64,000 nt of DNA, taken from NCBI GenBank assembly GCA_021775415.1, contig JAJFHV010000021.1, positions 1 through 64,000 on the forward strand, written 5' to 3'. A program made the position numbers and the translations under genes. The notes beneath the pieces were generated by a model. That model saw only the letters and a list, made by a program, of their open reading frames with translations. It was not told the DNA's origin and did not search any database. The stretch is from Hyphomicrobiales bacterium. Its GTDB lineage: Bacteria > Pseudomonadota > Alphaproteobacteria > Rhizobiales > Rhizobiaceae. Each line of letters starts with the position of its first letter. Positions within the stretch are counted from its first letter, which is position 1. Below, one piece after another: positions 36,024 to 45,577 of the stretch.

Positions 36024-37400
36024 ATGAATAAAAATACTGCAACGGGCGCAATCTCGGAGAATACAGCGATCCGCTTCACGGACAAACTTCCAAACTCTGT
36101 CGACGTGGTCGTTATCGGGGGTGGTGTAATTGGCGTATTTTCCGCGCTCTATTTAAACAGGCTGGGGTTGAAGGTTGCACTTTGCGAGAAGGGTCGCATC
36201 GCCGGTGAACAATCATCGCGCAATTGGGGCTGGATCAGGCAGCACGGTCGTGACCCGGCTGAGTTGCCCATCATGATCGAGGCAAACCGGCTTTGGCAGG
36301 ATGTGGACAAGGAAACCGGTGGCCGGACAGGTTTTAAGCAGGGCGGGGTGGTTTATCTGGCCAGCTCGCAAAGAAAACTGGAAAGTCGGGCCAAGTGGCT
36401 GGATGTTGCCCACAACCATCAACTTGATACGCGTATGCTCTCAAAGGTCGAACTTGACGCTCTGATAGATCGCAGTGGTGTTGGCGGTGCCGGACAACAC
36501 GAATGGATGGGCGGAGTTACAACACCGAGTGATGCCCGCGGCGAACCCTGGCAGGCAGTGCCAGCGGTGGCTGAACTTGCAAAAAGCGAGGGCGTTATCA
36601 TCCGCGAAAACTGTGCGGTGCGAGCTCTGGATGTCGAAGCAGGTCGAATTAGCGGTGTGGTGACCGAAGCGGGTCACATCAAGGCCCAACAGGTGGTGCT
36701 TGCCGGTGGGGCCTGGTCGTCCCTGTTGTTGCGTCGGCACGGTATCTCAATTCCGCAACTGAGCGTGCGTTCCACAGCAATGCGTACTGCACCGCTGCCG
36801 GAATTTTTCATCGGCAATGCAGCGGATGAAAAATTATCATTTCGGAGACGGGAAGATGGCGGTTACACAATCGCTGGCAATGATTCTCATGATCATCTCA
36901 TTGGTCCGGATTCATTTCGAAACTTCTTTTCGTATCTACCGACAATGCGGGAACACATGCATGAAACGAGATTGAAGTTTTTCTCGCCAAAAAACTATCC
37001 GGGCAGTTGGGGGACCTCCCGCAAGTGGGCAGCTGATGAAACATCACCATTTGAACTTGCCCGGGTACTTGAACCGGTGCCGGATGGAAGTGCTGTTCGC
37101 CGGACACAAAGAAGATTTAGCCAGCGGTTTCCAGGAATTGGTGAACCTGAAATTCTGAGTGTCTGGGCAGGCATGATTGATGCGATGGCCGACATTGTGC
37201 CGATTGTTGACCGGGCCCCTTCGCTTGAAGGTTTGATAATTGCGACCGGCATGAGCGGGCACGGATTTGGAATCGGGCCAGGGTTTGGCAAGATCATCGC
37301 ACAAATGGCAGTCGGAAAACCAACCGGTTATGATCTAACCCGGTTCCGGTTTTCACGCTTTAGCGATGGTAGCAAACTGAGACCGGGACCGGGGATCTAG
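36024..37400 (+). CDS. FAD-dependent amino-acid/amine oxidoreductase (DadA/DAO family)
   Basis: 458 residues from ATG 36024, which has TGAGGAA upstream; the frame remains open to 35793 but that part overlaps the greA 5' end and is unlike protein. The FAD motif is VVVIGGGVIGVFSALYL (about 29-45), followed by ALCEKGRIAGEQSSRNWGWIRQHGRD, typical of glycine/sarcosine and D-amino-acid dehydrogenase-type flavoproteins. The C-terminal FAD segment is LIIATGMSGHGFGIGPGFGK. It probably oxidises a D-amino acid or a methylated glycine. The stop codon TAG lies at the insertion point of MITE copy 2, which follows immediately. Confidence 0.87.
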   Translation: MNKNTATGAISENTAIRFTDKLPNSVDVVVIGGGVIGVFSALYLNRLGLKVALCEKGRIAGEQSSRNWGWIRQHGRDPAELPIMIEANRLWQDVDKETGGRTGFKQGGVVYLASSQRKLESRAKWLDVAHNHQLDTRMLSKVELDALIDRSGVGGAGQHEWMGGVTTPSDARGEPWQAVPAVAELAKSEGVIIRENCAVRALDVEAGRISGVVTEAGHIKAQQVVLAGGAWSSLLLRRHGISIPQLSVRSTAMRTAPLPEFFIGNAADEKLSFRRREDGGYTIAGNDSHDHLIGPDSFRNFFSYLPTMREHMHETRLKFFSPKNYPGSWGTSRKWAADETSPFELARVLEPVPDGSAVRRTQRRFSQRFPGIGEPEILSVWAGMIDAMADIVPIVDRAPSLEGLIIATGMSGHGFGIGPGFGKIIAQMAVGKPTGYDLTRFRFSRFSDGSKLRPGPGI

Positions 37401-37664
37401 GTCATGGACTCATAAATGTGATGGAAATGGTATGAGCCAATTTGACTGGGTACAAGGCGCAAAGGTGCAGGCAATGCATCACATTTTCAAACCTTTGCAA
37501 CGTAGTAGCCGGACAAATTGGTCTTATCCCCAGGACGCTGAAGTGGCTTCAATCTGCTGCGTCGAACCTCTCAACCGGGTGACAGCACCCGTTCTTCGCG
37601 GTTCTTCTTGCAGCTTTTTGCCAATTCAAGCACCATTTCTCACCAGATTTGTGAGTTCATGACC
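37400..37664. mobile_element. MITE copy 2, 265 bp, inserted in CTAG at a stop codon
   Basis: CTAGGTCATGGACTCAT at 37397-37413 and its complement with two changes at 37651-37667 are the ends; similarity of the two arms extends imperfectly to about 36 bases. Flanks are TA within CTAG, as for copy 1. Inside, landmarks lie at the same offsets as in copy 1: AATTTG at offset 39 in both, TTTTCAA at 84 versus 83, and a 26-base block ending CCGGAC-AATT at 94 versus 93 with 22 matches. No transposase. It fills the gap between the flavoprotein gene and the cysteine-repeat gene, which otherwise holds nothing. Confidence 0.82.
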
Positions 37665-37675
37665 TAGGCAGTTGA

Positions 37676-38959
37676 TCAGTTTGCTGCATCCTCTTCGGGT
37701 GCTGCAGAACACAACAGACCGTCCTCGCCGACCTTCGTGCAGTTGCGGCACCAGTTCACGCTGGCACTGGTTCCTTCAACCTGTTCGGGCGTCATGCCAT
37801 CTGGGATTGGTACGCAGACTTCGCCGCAGATTCCGATTTCCTCATCCTGGCCAACCAGACCCTGCAACAGAATTGCGACAGCTTTGGATGCGCACTGGAT
37901 TTGCGGATAGCCGGTTTCCGGATCGAAATTTGTTCCCGAGTTGGTTCCGTCTGTGGCCGGTGTATCTGACTCTTCTTCAGACTCAGGGGCTTCTTCGACC
38001 CTTGCACAGGCCTGGAACAACCGGTCCTGGGTTACATCATCCGCAAGGGTGTTGGGACGTCCCTGCAATCCTTCATCACGGCGGAAGTTTGACCAGGCAT
38101 TGCGGGTGCGCCTTCCAGGAGCACCATCAGCAGGTCCGGCATCATAGCCAAGCTTGCCAAGGCAATACTGGATTTCAGTAACTACAGCCTTTGCAACGGT
38201 CGGGGCAGGTTTTTTCTTGATGCAGCGATTGCCAGAATTGTTCAGGCGGTAACCGCGGGCACACACACAGGTATTGGACGAGCTCTTGTATACAAACGGC
38301 CAGTCACACTGCGGGTTGTAAACTTGCGGCAGGCATTTGTTTCCAACTTTGTCCAGACCTGCAGGACACACACATTTGTTGCCGTTGAAGTTTGGTACGA
38401 ATGGCGCCTTGCACAGGATCTGTATCTGGATTTGTTGACAAGTATTGCCAACTTTCTTTGCGCCAAACGGACATACACATTTGTTGCCATTTGCATTTAG
38501 TACGAAGGGTGCCTTGCACAGGATCTGGATAATGATTGGTTTGCAGGTATTGCCGACCTTTTTCTGGCCAATTGGGCAAACGCATTTGTTGCCGTTGGCA
38601 TTGGGTACGAAGGGTGCCTGACACAGGATCTGGATAACGATGGGTTTACAGGTATTGCCGACCTTCTTCTGCCCGACAGGACAAACGCACTGGCCATTTA
38701 CCTTGATGAAGGGGTGAAGACAAAGGTTGTTGTTAGGAACAATCTTGATTTGACCCTGGTTTGGGTCAATCTGGATTTGATTTTCATTTAGAAAGTCTTT
38801 GAGCACATTTTGGGCGCTTGCAGGGTTTGAGGCGAGAAGCGTTCCCAGCACCATCAACGCGAAAACCACAATCTGACCCGCCAAAACAAGCCGGAAGAAT
38901 CGATGATGAACAGCATTTGGCGATGTGTGTCTTGCTGAGGTGAGAGTAGCGTCTGCCAT
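37676..38959 (-). CDS. Secreted cysteine-repeat protein with peptidoglycan-binding-like segment
   Basis: 427 residues; ATG 38959 has GGAGG five bases upstream. A long N-terminal region with a signal sequence (hydrophobic 22-43, cleavage near SAQ, 48-50) is followed by five tandem repeats of about 35 residues (80-250), each with four cysteines in the pattern C-x(10-12)-C-V-C-x(10)-C and a core such as NGNKCVCPxGxKKVGNTC. Residues 258-318 (TEIQYCLGKLGYDAGPADGAPGRRTRNAW) resemble a PG_binding_1 unit. The acidic tail has more cysteines. EGF-like or trypsin-inhibitor-like repeats are the nearest analogy; I know no named family. It probably sits in the periplasm or at the cell surface bound to peptidoglycan. 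Confidence 0.85.
   Translation of the reverse strand: MADATLTSARHTSPNAVHHRFFRLVLAGQIVVFALMVLGTLLASNPASAQNVLKDFLNENQIQIDPNQGQIKIVPNNNLCLHPFIKVNGQCVCPVGQKKVGNTCKPIVIQILCQAPFVPNANGNKCVCPIGQKKVGNTCKPIIIQILCKAPFVLNANGNKCVCPFGAKKVGNTCQQIQIQILCKAPFVPNFNGNKCVCPAGLDKVGNKCLPQVYNPQCDWPFVYKSSSNTCVCARGYRLNNSGNRCIKKKPAPTVAKAVVTEIQYCLGKLGYDAGPADGAPGRRTRNAWSNFRRDEGLQGRPNTLADDVTQDRLFQACARVEEAPESEEESDTPATDGTNSGTNFDPETGYPQIQCASKAVAILLQGLVGQDEEIGICGEVCVPIPDGMTPEQVEGTSASVNWCRNCTKVGEDGLLCSAAPEEDAAN
38210..38722 (-). repeat. Five tandem ~105-bp coding repeats (four-cysteine modules)
   Basis: The DNA encodes residues 80-250 of the cysteine-repeat protein as five consecutive units. Units 2-4 are the most alike, for example the coding for GNKCVCP and KKVGNTC recurs with few changes; units 1 and 5 have diverged. 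The arrangement implies recent unit duplication and possible copy-number variation by slippage or recombination. Confidence 0.85.
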
Positions 38960-39020
38960 AATGTCCTCCGGTCAAATTAGTGACTTTGAATGAATGTTAG
39001 TCTCAAGAGATACCGAGGTC

Positions 39021-39036
39021 TGTGACATTAGTCACA
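39021..39036 (-). promoter_or_regulatory. CRP/FNR-family-like operator upstream of the cysteine-repeat gene
   Basis: TGTGACATTAGTCACA is a perfect TGTGA-N6-TCACA palindrome, extended to CTGTGAC-ATTA-GTCACAG at 39020-39037. Its centre is about 70 bases upstream of ATG 38959, a usual activator position. Two further TGTGAAC half-sites follow at 39040-39058. The same sequence could also form a small hairpin behind carB, but it lacks a T-tract. Confidence 0.5.
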
Positions 39037-39075
39037 GGTATGTGAACGGGATGTGAACAGCGCGCCAACGATGCT

Positions 39076-42000
39076 TTAAGCGAAGTAACCCTGCAGGGAT
39101 TTCACCTCGATTTCGCGGTTGCGAAGCGTGGCAATCGCCTCGGTAATTGCTATCGCACCGGAAAGTGTGGTGGTGTGAGATACCCGGTTTGCAAGCGCTG
39201 CCTGACGCAGCGAGCGTGAATCGGAGCGCGCCTTGGCACCTTCAGTCGTGTTGATCACCAGTTGAACTTGATGATTGCGAATGGCGTCTTCGATGTGGGG
39301 ACGGCCTTCCAGCACCTTGTTGACGCGCTGGCACTCAACATCGTTCTCATTCAGGAAACGCTGCGTTCCACCAGTTGCCATCAAATTGAATCCGAGTTCT
39401 GCAAACCGCCTGGCTGCCGGCAAAATGCCCTGTTTGTCAGAATCCTTGACAGAAATGAACACGGTGCCTTCGCCAGGCAGGATGGTGCCCGCACCAAGTT
39501 GAGCCTTGGCGTAGGCCATGGCGTAGTCGTTATCCAGACCCATGACTTCACCGGTTGATCGCATTTCCGGACCCAACAAAATGTCCACTCCGGGGAAGCG
39601 TGCAAACGGGAACACGGCTTCCTTGACTGCAATGTGCTTGAGATCATCTGGTTTTCCAATTTCACCATATTGTGCAATCGCTGTTTCAAGTGATTCACCA
39701 CCCATGATGCGAGAAGCGATTTTTGCAACAGGTGCCCCAATGGTTTTGGCAACGAACGGCACGGTACGTGAAGCGCGCGGGTTGACTTCAAGCACGTAGA
39801 TTTCACCATCCTTAATGGCAAACTGCACGTTCATCAATCCGACAACGTTCAAGGCAAGAGCCATCTTGCGGGCCTGATTGGTGAGTGTATCAAGGGTTGC
39901 CTGAGACAGTGAGTGACTTGGCAGGGAGCAGGCGCTGTCGCCGGAGTGAATGCCTGCTTCCTCGATATGTTCCATGATCCCGCAAACATTGACGGATTTG
40001 CCATCTGACAGGCAATCGACGTCCACCTCGGTGGCATTTGTCAGGTATGTATCGATCAGAACCGGCGTATCGCCTGATACGACCACGGCCTCATTGATGT
40101 AGCGCTCAAAGCCAGCATCACTGCGGACAATTTCCATCGCCCGTCCACCAAGTACGTAGGATGGACGGATGACCACCGGATAACCGATTTCCGCAACGAT
40201 CTTGCGAGCTTCCTCGGCCGAGCGGGCAATACCGTTTCTTGGCTGGAGCAAATTGAGTTCATCAAGCAGTTTCTGGAACCGGTCGCGATCTTCTGCAAGG
40301 TCAATCATGTCCGGTGATGTACCGAGGATTGGGACACCTTCCTCAGTCAGGGTTTGCGCCAGTTTTAGTGGAGTTTGCCCGCCAAACTGCACGATCACGC
40401 CTTTCAAGGTACCTGCCGCATTTTCGGTGCGGATGATTTCAAGCACGTCTTCTGCAGTCAGCGGTTCAAAATACAGCCGGTCGGAGGTGTCATAATCAGT
40501 GGAAACCGTTTCCGGATTGCAATTGACCATGATGGTTTCGTAGCCTGCATCTGATAGGGCAAAGGCCGCATGACAGCAGCAATAGTCAAATTCAATTCCC
40601 TGACCGATCCGGTTTGGGCCGCCACCCAGGATCATTATCTTTTCACGCTCGGAAGGCCGCGCCTCGCTGCGGACCTCTCCTGCAAATGGCACTTCATAGC
40701 TTGAGTACATATAGGCGGTTGGTGACGCGAACTCGGCGGCGCAGGTATCAATGCGCTTGTAAACGGGGTGGACTTCCAACTCGTGACGGAGGTTGGCAAT
40801 TTTGGCTTCTTTTTGACCGGAAAGTTCAGCCAGACGTGCATCGGAAAAACCCATTGCTTTCAAGGCGCGCAGATTAACGACATCGTTTGGCAGGCCATGC
40901 TCACGGACCCGGTTTTCGGCAGCGATAATTTCTTCCAGCCGTTCAATGAACCAGGGATCATACTTTGAATATTGATGCACCTGTTCCGCGGTTGTGCCTT
41001 CTCTGAGGGCTTGCGCAACCATTTGCAGGCGATCAGGTGTTGGTGTGCCGATTGCAGCGCGAATGGCATTCTTGTCATCCCCCTCACCAAGGCCCGGAAT
41101 CTCGATTTCATCCAGACCGGAAAGGCCGGTCTCCAATCCACGCAGTGCTTTTTGAAGGGATTCAGCGAAGGTCCGCCCAATCGCCATCACTTCACCAACC
41201 GACTTCATCGAGGTTGAAAGCACTGGTTCAGCGCCGGGGAATTTCTCAAAGGCAAAACGTGGAATTTTGGTAACGACGTAGTCAATCGACGGTTCGAAGG
41301 ACGCAGGCGTTGCGCCGCCAGTAATATCGTTTTCCAGTTCATCCAGCGTATAGCCAACTGCCAGCCGGGCTGCGACCTTGGCGATTGGAAAACCGGTTGC
41401 CTTGGATGCGAGCGCTGACGAGCGGGAGACGCGTGGGTTCATTTCGATCACGACCAAACGGCCATTCTCCGGGTTGACCGCGAACTGCACGTTTGAACCG
41501 CCGGTTTCAACGCCGATTTCACGAAGCACGGCAATCGAGGCATCGCGCATCATCTGGTATTCTTTGTCGGTTAAGGTCAGGGCCGGCGCAACGGTAATGG
41601 AATCGCCTGTATGCACACCCATTGGATCGACGTTTTCGATTGAGCAGATGATGATGCAATTGTCGTCCCGGTCGCGGACGACTTCCATTTCATACTCTTT
41701 CCAGCCAAGTACGGACTCTTCAATCAGCACTTCGTTGGTGGGAGAGGCATCAACCCCACCGAGGACAAGTTTGTATAATTCCTCCAGCGTGTATGCGATG
41801 CCGCCACCAAGGCCACCCATGGTGAAAGACGGACGCACGATGGCTGGCAGGCCGGTAATTTTTGTTGCCTGCAGCGCCTGCAACTGGGCAACGAGCCTGT
41901 GCTCTTCAAGCCGCATGGTTTCACCCGCATCCCACTCGGCTTCAAATGCTTCAAGGGCGGTATTCTTTTTAGCTTCTGCAACACCTTTCTCGTGCTCATC

Positions 42001-42477
42001 AGCAAAATGCTTTTTGAGATCGGTGGTGTTGACGAAAGCAGAACGAGGCGTTGCGAGGCCGATTTTGTGCATGGCTGTGCGGAACAGCTCACGGTCCTCG
42101 GCCTTGTCGATTGCTTCTGCATCCGCTCCAATCATTTCGACATTGAACTTGTCCAACACGCCGAGCTTGCGAAGTGACAAAGCGCAGTTCAATGCTGTCT
42201 GGCCGCCCATGGTTGGCAACAGCGCGTCCGGACGTTCTTTCTCGATGATTTTTGCGACCACCTCCGGGGTAATCGGCTCGATGTAAGTGGCATCGGCCAA
42301 ATCCGGATCGGTCATGATGGTTGCCGGATTGGAGTTCACCAAAACAATACGGTAGCCTTCAGCCTTCAAGGCCTTGCAGGCCTGGGTGCCGGAATAATCA
42401 AACTCGCATGCCTGGCCGATGACAATCGGCCCCGCCCCAATAATAAGGATTGAGGAGAGATCGGTACGTTTTGGCAT
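39076..42477 (-). CDS. carB: Carbamoyl-phosphate synthase large chain
   Basis: 1133 residues from ATG 42477 ([22 protein letters not shown]); the 22 codons before it are not family-like. Two homologous ATP-grasp halves are visible (each with [23 protein letters not shown] and the [24 protein letters not shown] motif), then the oligomerisation domain and the C-terminal allosteric MGS-like domain ([11 protein letters not shown]). It uses ammonia from CarA, bicarbonate and two ATP to make carbamoyl phosphate for pyrimidines and arginine. It is about 7.4 kb from carA, same strand, so the two are not one operon. About 35 residues in the first half (near 150-185, [18 protein letters not shown]) look like an alphaproteobacterial insert. 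Confidence 0.98.
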   Translation of the reverse strand: MPKRTDLSSILIIGAGPIVIGQACEFDYSGTQACKALKAEGYRIVLVNSNPATIMTDPDLADATYIEPITPEVVAKIIEKERPDALLPTMGGQTALNCALSLRKLGVLDKFNVEMIGADAEAIDKAEDRELFRTAMHKIGLATPRSAFVNTTDLKKHFADEHEKGVAEAKKNTALEAFEAEWDAGETMRLEEHRLVAQLQALQATKITGLPAIVRPSFTMGGLGGGIAYTLEELYKLVLGGVDASPTNEVLIEESVLGWKEYEMEVVRDRDDNCIIICSIENVDPMGVHTGDSITVAPALTLTDKEYQMMRDASIAVLREIGVETGGSNVQFAVNPENGRLVVIEMNPRVSRSSALASKATGFPIAKVAARLAVGYTLDELENDITGGATPASFEPSIDYVVTKIPRFAFEKFPGAEPVLSTSMKSVGEVMAIGRTFAESLQKALRGLETGLSGLDEIEIPGLGEGDDKNAIRAAIGTPTPDRLQMVAQALREGTTAEQVHQYSKYDPWFIERLEEIIAAENRVREHGLPNDVVNLRALKAMGFSDARLAELSGQKEAKIANLRHELEVHPVYKRIDTCAAEFASPTAYMYSSYEVPFAGEVRSEARPSEREKIMILGGGPNRIGQGIEFDYCCCHAAFALSDAGYETIMVNCNPETVSTDYDTSDRLYFEPLTAEDVLEIIRTENAAGTLKGVIVQFGGQTPLKLAQTLTEEGVPILGTSPDMIDLAEDRDRFQKLLDELNLLQPRNGIARSAEEARKIVAEIGYPVVIRPSYVLGGRAMEIVRSDAGFERYINEAVVVSGDTPVLIDTYLTNATEVDVDCLSDGKSVNVCGIMEHIEEAGIHSGDSACSLPSHSLSQATLDTLTNQARKMALALNVVGLMNVQFAIKDGEIYVLEVNPRASRTVPFVAKTIGAPVAKIASRIMGGESLETAIAQYGEIGKPDDLKHIAVKEAVFPFARFPGVDILLGPEMRSTGEVMGLDNDYAMAYAKAQLGAGTILPGEGTVFISVKDSDKQGILPAARRFAELGFNLMATGGTQRFLNENDVECQRVNKVLEGRPHIEDAIRNHQVQLVINTTEGAKARSDSRSLRQAALANRVSHTTTLSGAIAITEAIATLRNREIEVKSLQGYFA

Positions 42478-42672
42478 GAAGCGGTCAAACCTGCGTTTTA
42501 GGCGCGCACCGGCAAGTCGAATTTGCTTGCGCGTGCGAGTCATTTTGAATTGTCGGCTAAGGCTGCCTTATAGGGTAGGCGTACCCATTGGGGAAGGGGG
42601 TATTGGGCGGAAAATGCAGTTATATACAGATGCGCAGTGCAGTGTAGCGATTACGTCGCGAGATGATCGCCT

Positions 42673-43803
42673 TCACCCGACAGACGCGTCCTTTTTGCGT
42701 TCTTCCAGATATTTTTTGCTGAAGTCAATTTGCAGTTCGACCCACATGATTTTGTGATCTGAGATCTGGAAGGTTCGCCAGTCATTTTTGTAGTATTTTT
42801 CCAGTTCAGACTCGGCCAGTTTCTTGGCCGACTTACTGATCCTGACCATCTCATCCTTGTAAGTCTCGAAATCTGAATTCCGGAACACCACACTATTGAA
42901 AGTGAATACATCGGCGGATTTTGGGACCAGGGCCATGTCTTTCATTCGAAAGGCGATCTGGTCATAAAACTTTGTTTCCTTCACATTGGATTTTTGAATT
43001 TCGTCGGGAACCACAAAACCGTTGCTTGTCAGGGCCTCCATGGTTTCGTGTTCAGGGCTCACGATGTTGAAGTCGCCCAGCAGGATGTAGTTGTTGGTGC
43101 TGTCCTTGTCGGCGCGCTTTTTCATGAATTTGGCCACTTCACGGATTTCGCGTTTCCTGCGTTTCAATGCCACTCCACTATCGGCACCATAATAGATGTG
43201 AACGGTGCACAGATTGAATTTGAACCAGCCGGACTGAAACGACACCATGAAGGGGGTCCGGTTAAACTGGCGATTTGGGTCAAGATGCTTTTTCTCTTTA
43301 AGCAACTTATTGATCTCGGTGTCATTGAGATCTTTGATCGTGTCAACGAATGCCAGAATATCTTTCTTTTTAGGTGCCTTGAAAGGCAGAACGATTTCAC
43401 CGGCAATTTTGCGGAACCGTACCTTGCAGGTGTCATAAAGGAAAACCATTCGTTCGTTGTTGCCGGATGTGTCTGTGGCGATGTATTCCCACGTTCCGCC
43501 GAGAACTTTCATCAATTTTTTGAGGCCTGACAGGTCTTCATTGACTTCCTGCAATGCGACTACATCAAACGCGGATATCATTTCAGCCAGATAATAATAA
43601 CTCTCAGGCAGGCGCTTGCCGTGGCCAAACTTGTTGGAATCGAAATCTCGAATATTGAACGTTGCAAGCAAAAGACTTCGGTTGACGTTGCGTTCGGGAA
43701 CATTTTGCTTTTCGAGTTCTTTTTTGATTGCGAGAAGTCGATCAGCAATCCGGGCGCGAGTTTCTACTGGGTTTAATTTTCGAAGTCCGCCGATGTAGGT
43801 CAT
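42673..43803 (-). CDS. Endonuclease/exonuclease/phosphatase-family protein
   Basis: 376 residues. LLLATFNIRDFDSNKFG (45-61), VVALQEVNEDL (metal Glu), the central LLGDFNIVSPEHETM and the C-terminal ISDHKIMWVEL (catalytic Asp-His) are the conserved EEP-fold motifs. Members are DNases, sphingomyelinases or inositol phosphatases; no signal peptide is present, which points to a cytoplasmic nuclease or phosphodiesterase. It is lysine-rich with a charged 45-residue N-terminal helix. Divergent from the zinc metallopeptidase gene, with 202 bases between. Confidence 0.85.
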   Translation of the reverse strand: MTYIGGLRKLNPVETRARIADRLLAIKKELEKQNVPERNVNRSLLLATFNIRDFDSNKFGHGKRLPESYYYLAEMISAFDVVALQEVNEDLSGLKKLMKVLGGTWEYIATDTSGNNERMVFLYDTCKVRFRKIAGEIVLPFKAPKKKDILAFVDTIKDLNDTEINKLLKEKKHLDPNRQFNRTPFMVSFQSGWFKFNLCTVHIYYGADSGVALKRRKREIREVAKFMKKRADKDSTNNYILLGDFNIVSPEHETMEALTSNGFVVPDEIQKSNVKETKFYDQIAFRMKDMALVPKSADVFTFNSVVFRNSDFETYKDEMVRISKSAKKLAESELEKYYKNDWRTFQISDHKIMWVELQIDFSKKYLEERKKDASVG

Positions 43804-44005
43804 AACAACTTTCCCACTTCATCTTGTAGTTGGTATGCCCCAAGCAAAGTTTAGTAGTATCACTTGTTGAGTCAAGCTGGCGGTACCTTTCTTCGAACAC
43901 AGTCGATGGTGTCTGCGAACTGATTAAAATCCTGCTTTGCAAAGCAGTGTTGTTTTCGCTAGCTTCCGTTACGAAAGCGGAATTTGAGGAATACGGAGAA
44001 GTTTC

Positions 44006-44965
44006 ATGCGCTGGAAAGGCCGTCGCAAAAGTAAAAATGTCAGCGATCAACGAAGAAGTGGCGGCGGCGGTTTTTCGCTTCCCAAGCTTGGCAGGCGTGG
44101 CGGTGGTCTCCAGATCCCGATGGGTGGTGGTTCAAGGCGTGCCGGCGGCGGTTTCGGTTGCGGAACACTGATCATCATCGGCGTTGTTTTGTGGTTTCTG
44201 GGTATTAATCCGCTCACCCTGCTCGGTGGACTTGGCGGTGGTATGGGCGGCGGACTTGGGCCTTCGATTTCTCCGCAGACTTCGCAACCCCAATTCGACC
44301 GTACGACAGGTACGGGTGGGAAAAGCGATGAAATGAAGGAATTCGTCCAGACAATCCTTGGATCGACGGAGGAAATCTGGACCGGGATATTCAAAACCTA
44401 CGGCAAAAAATACCCCGTGCCGAAGCTCAACCTGTTCTCCGGTCAGGTGCGTTCAGCTTGCGGAATGGCATCGGCGGCATCCGGACCGTTTTATTGCCCG
44501 GGTGATTCCAACGTTTACATTGATCTTTCCTTTTATGATCAATTAGCCAACCAGTTTGGCGCGAAGGGAGATTTTGCCCAGGCTTATGTGCTCAGCCATG
44601 AAGTTGGCCATCATGTACAGAACGTGATTGGTGTGCTGCCGCAGTTTAACCGGATGCGTCAGTCGATGGGCAAGGTTGAGGTTAACAAGATGTCGACAAG
44701 GGTTGAATTGCAGGCGGATTGTTTTGCCGGTGTTTGGGGACATTTTGTCAATCGGGAGGGCTGGCTTGAAGCCGGTGATCTGGAAGAGGCGCTGGTGGCC
44801 GCAAACCAGATTGGTGATGATACAATCCAGAAACGCACCCAGGGTTATGTGGTGCCTGAGAGTTTCAATCATGGTACGTCCGAGCAGCGCCGCTTCTGGT
44901 TCCGTCGCGGATTTGAGTCTGGACGAATCGAATCCTGCGATACCTTCAACGCCCAGCAATTATAG
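44006..44965 (+). CDS. Neutral zinc metallopeptidase (YpfJ family)
   Basis: 319 residues. A basic, Gly-rich N-terminus (GGGGFSLPKLGRRGGG) leads to one membrane segment at about 52-72 (LIIIGVVLWFLGINPLTLLGG), then a soluble domain with the zinc motif HEVGHH at 198-203 and the supporting ELQADCFAGVWGH near 233-245. Substrates of this family are not well known. The ribosome-binding site GGAG precedes ATG 44006. The DUF2937 gene follows nine bases after the stop, an association I take to be an operon. Confidence 0.9.
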   Translation: MRWKGRRKSKNVSDQRRSGGGGFSLPKLGRRGGGLQIPMGGGSRRAGGGFGCGTLIIIGVVLWFLGINPLTLLGGLGGGMGGGLGPSISPQTSQPQFDRTTGTGGKSDEMKEFVQTILGSTEEIWTGIFKTYGKKYPVPKLNLFSGQVRSACGMASAASGPFYCPGDSNVYIDLSFYDQLANQFGAKGDFAQAYVLSHEVGHHVQNVIGVLPQFNRMRQSMGKVEVNKMSTRVELQADCFAGVWGHFVNREGWLEAGDLEEALVAANQIGDDTIQKRTQGYVVPESFNHGTSEQRRFWFRRGFESGRIESCDTFNAQQL

Positions 44966-44974
44966 GATGGGCTG

Positions 44975-45565
44975 ATGAGCCTTCGCTCAAAGGGCGTTAC
45001 GGTTGTAAGCGCGCTAGCGGGACTTGCAATGTTTTCGCAATCGCCGGAATTTGCCCAACAGTACAAACAGCGTTTGGGTGGTGCGCTGGAAGAATTGCGC
45101 ACCGTGATCAGCGATTTTGACGAGGATGCCAAAGCCTCGGAAATGAATCGCGAAGAGGCGCTGCAATCCATGCAGACTTCTGAGGAGCAATTTTCCAATG
45201 ATCGTGCGTTAAGTGTCAGCCGTTCGATCCAGCGATTTGAGAATTTGGGACATCAGAAATTCTTGATGGACGCAGCGCATCAACTCACAAGACCGCTGTT
45301 TGTTTTGCAAAACCCGGACCCGAAACTGCTTAAAGGTGCCTGGGCGGATTTTGAACCGGCGGTGCCGCTCAACTCAGCCGGTGGTGTTTATGGCGGGGTG
45401 GGTGCGCTGTTCTTCGCGCTGCTCGCACGCTTTGGCATTGGCCGCTGGCGAAAGCGCCGGCAGGCAAAAAGGGACAAGGCGCTGGATGATGCGATTGAAG
45501 TGCGGGTCGTGGAGCCAGAAACAGCATCGACGGCAGATAGCCCGCGAGGCAACGATAACAGATGA
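44975..45565 (+). CDS. DUF2937 family membrane protein
   Basis: 196 residues. A hydrophobic N-terminus (SKGVTVVSALAGLAMFSQSPEF) is followed by a helical region typical of DUF2937 (QQYKQRLGGALEELRTVISDFDEDA), and a C-terminal membrane segment near 132-152 (GGVYGGVGALFFALLARFGI) before a basic tail. Function unknown in the family. It is co-directional with the metallopeptidase, nine bases downstream, and converges with the EamA transporter gene. Confidence 0.82.
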   Translation: MSLRSKGVTVVSALAGLAMFSQSPEFAQQYKQRLGGALEELRTVISDFDEDAKASEMNREEALQSMQTSEEQFSNDRALSVSRSIQRFENLGHQKFLMDAAHQLTRPLFVLQNPDPKLLKGAWADFEPAVPLNSAGGVYGGVGALFFALLARFGIGRWRKRRQAKRDKALDDAIEVRVVEPETASTADSPRGNDNR

Positions 45566-45577
45566 AGTAGTGCCGCT

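Noticed and set aside
38210-38722. Tandem repeats as a possible CRISPR array
   Set aside because: The repeats lie in one coding frame, are about 105 bp, lack unique spacers of constant size, and encode cysteine modules.
44047-44394. Reverse 115-residue frame opposite the metallopeptidase N-terminus
   Set aside because: It is a mirror of the Gly-rich coding region of the metallopeptidase gene, giving a Pro-rich shadow.
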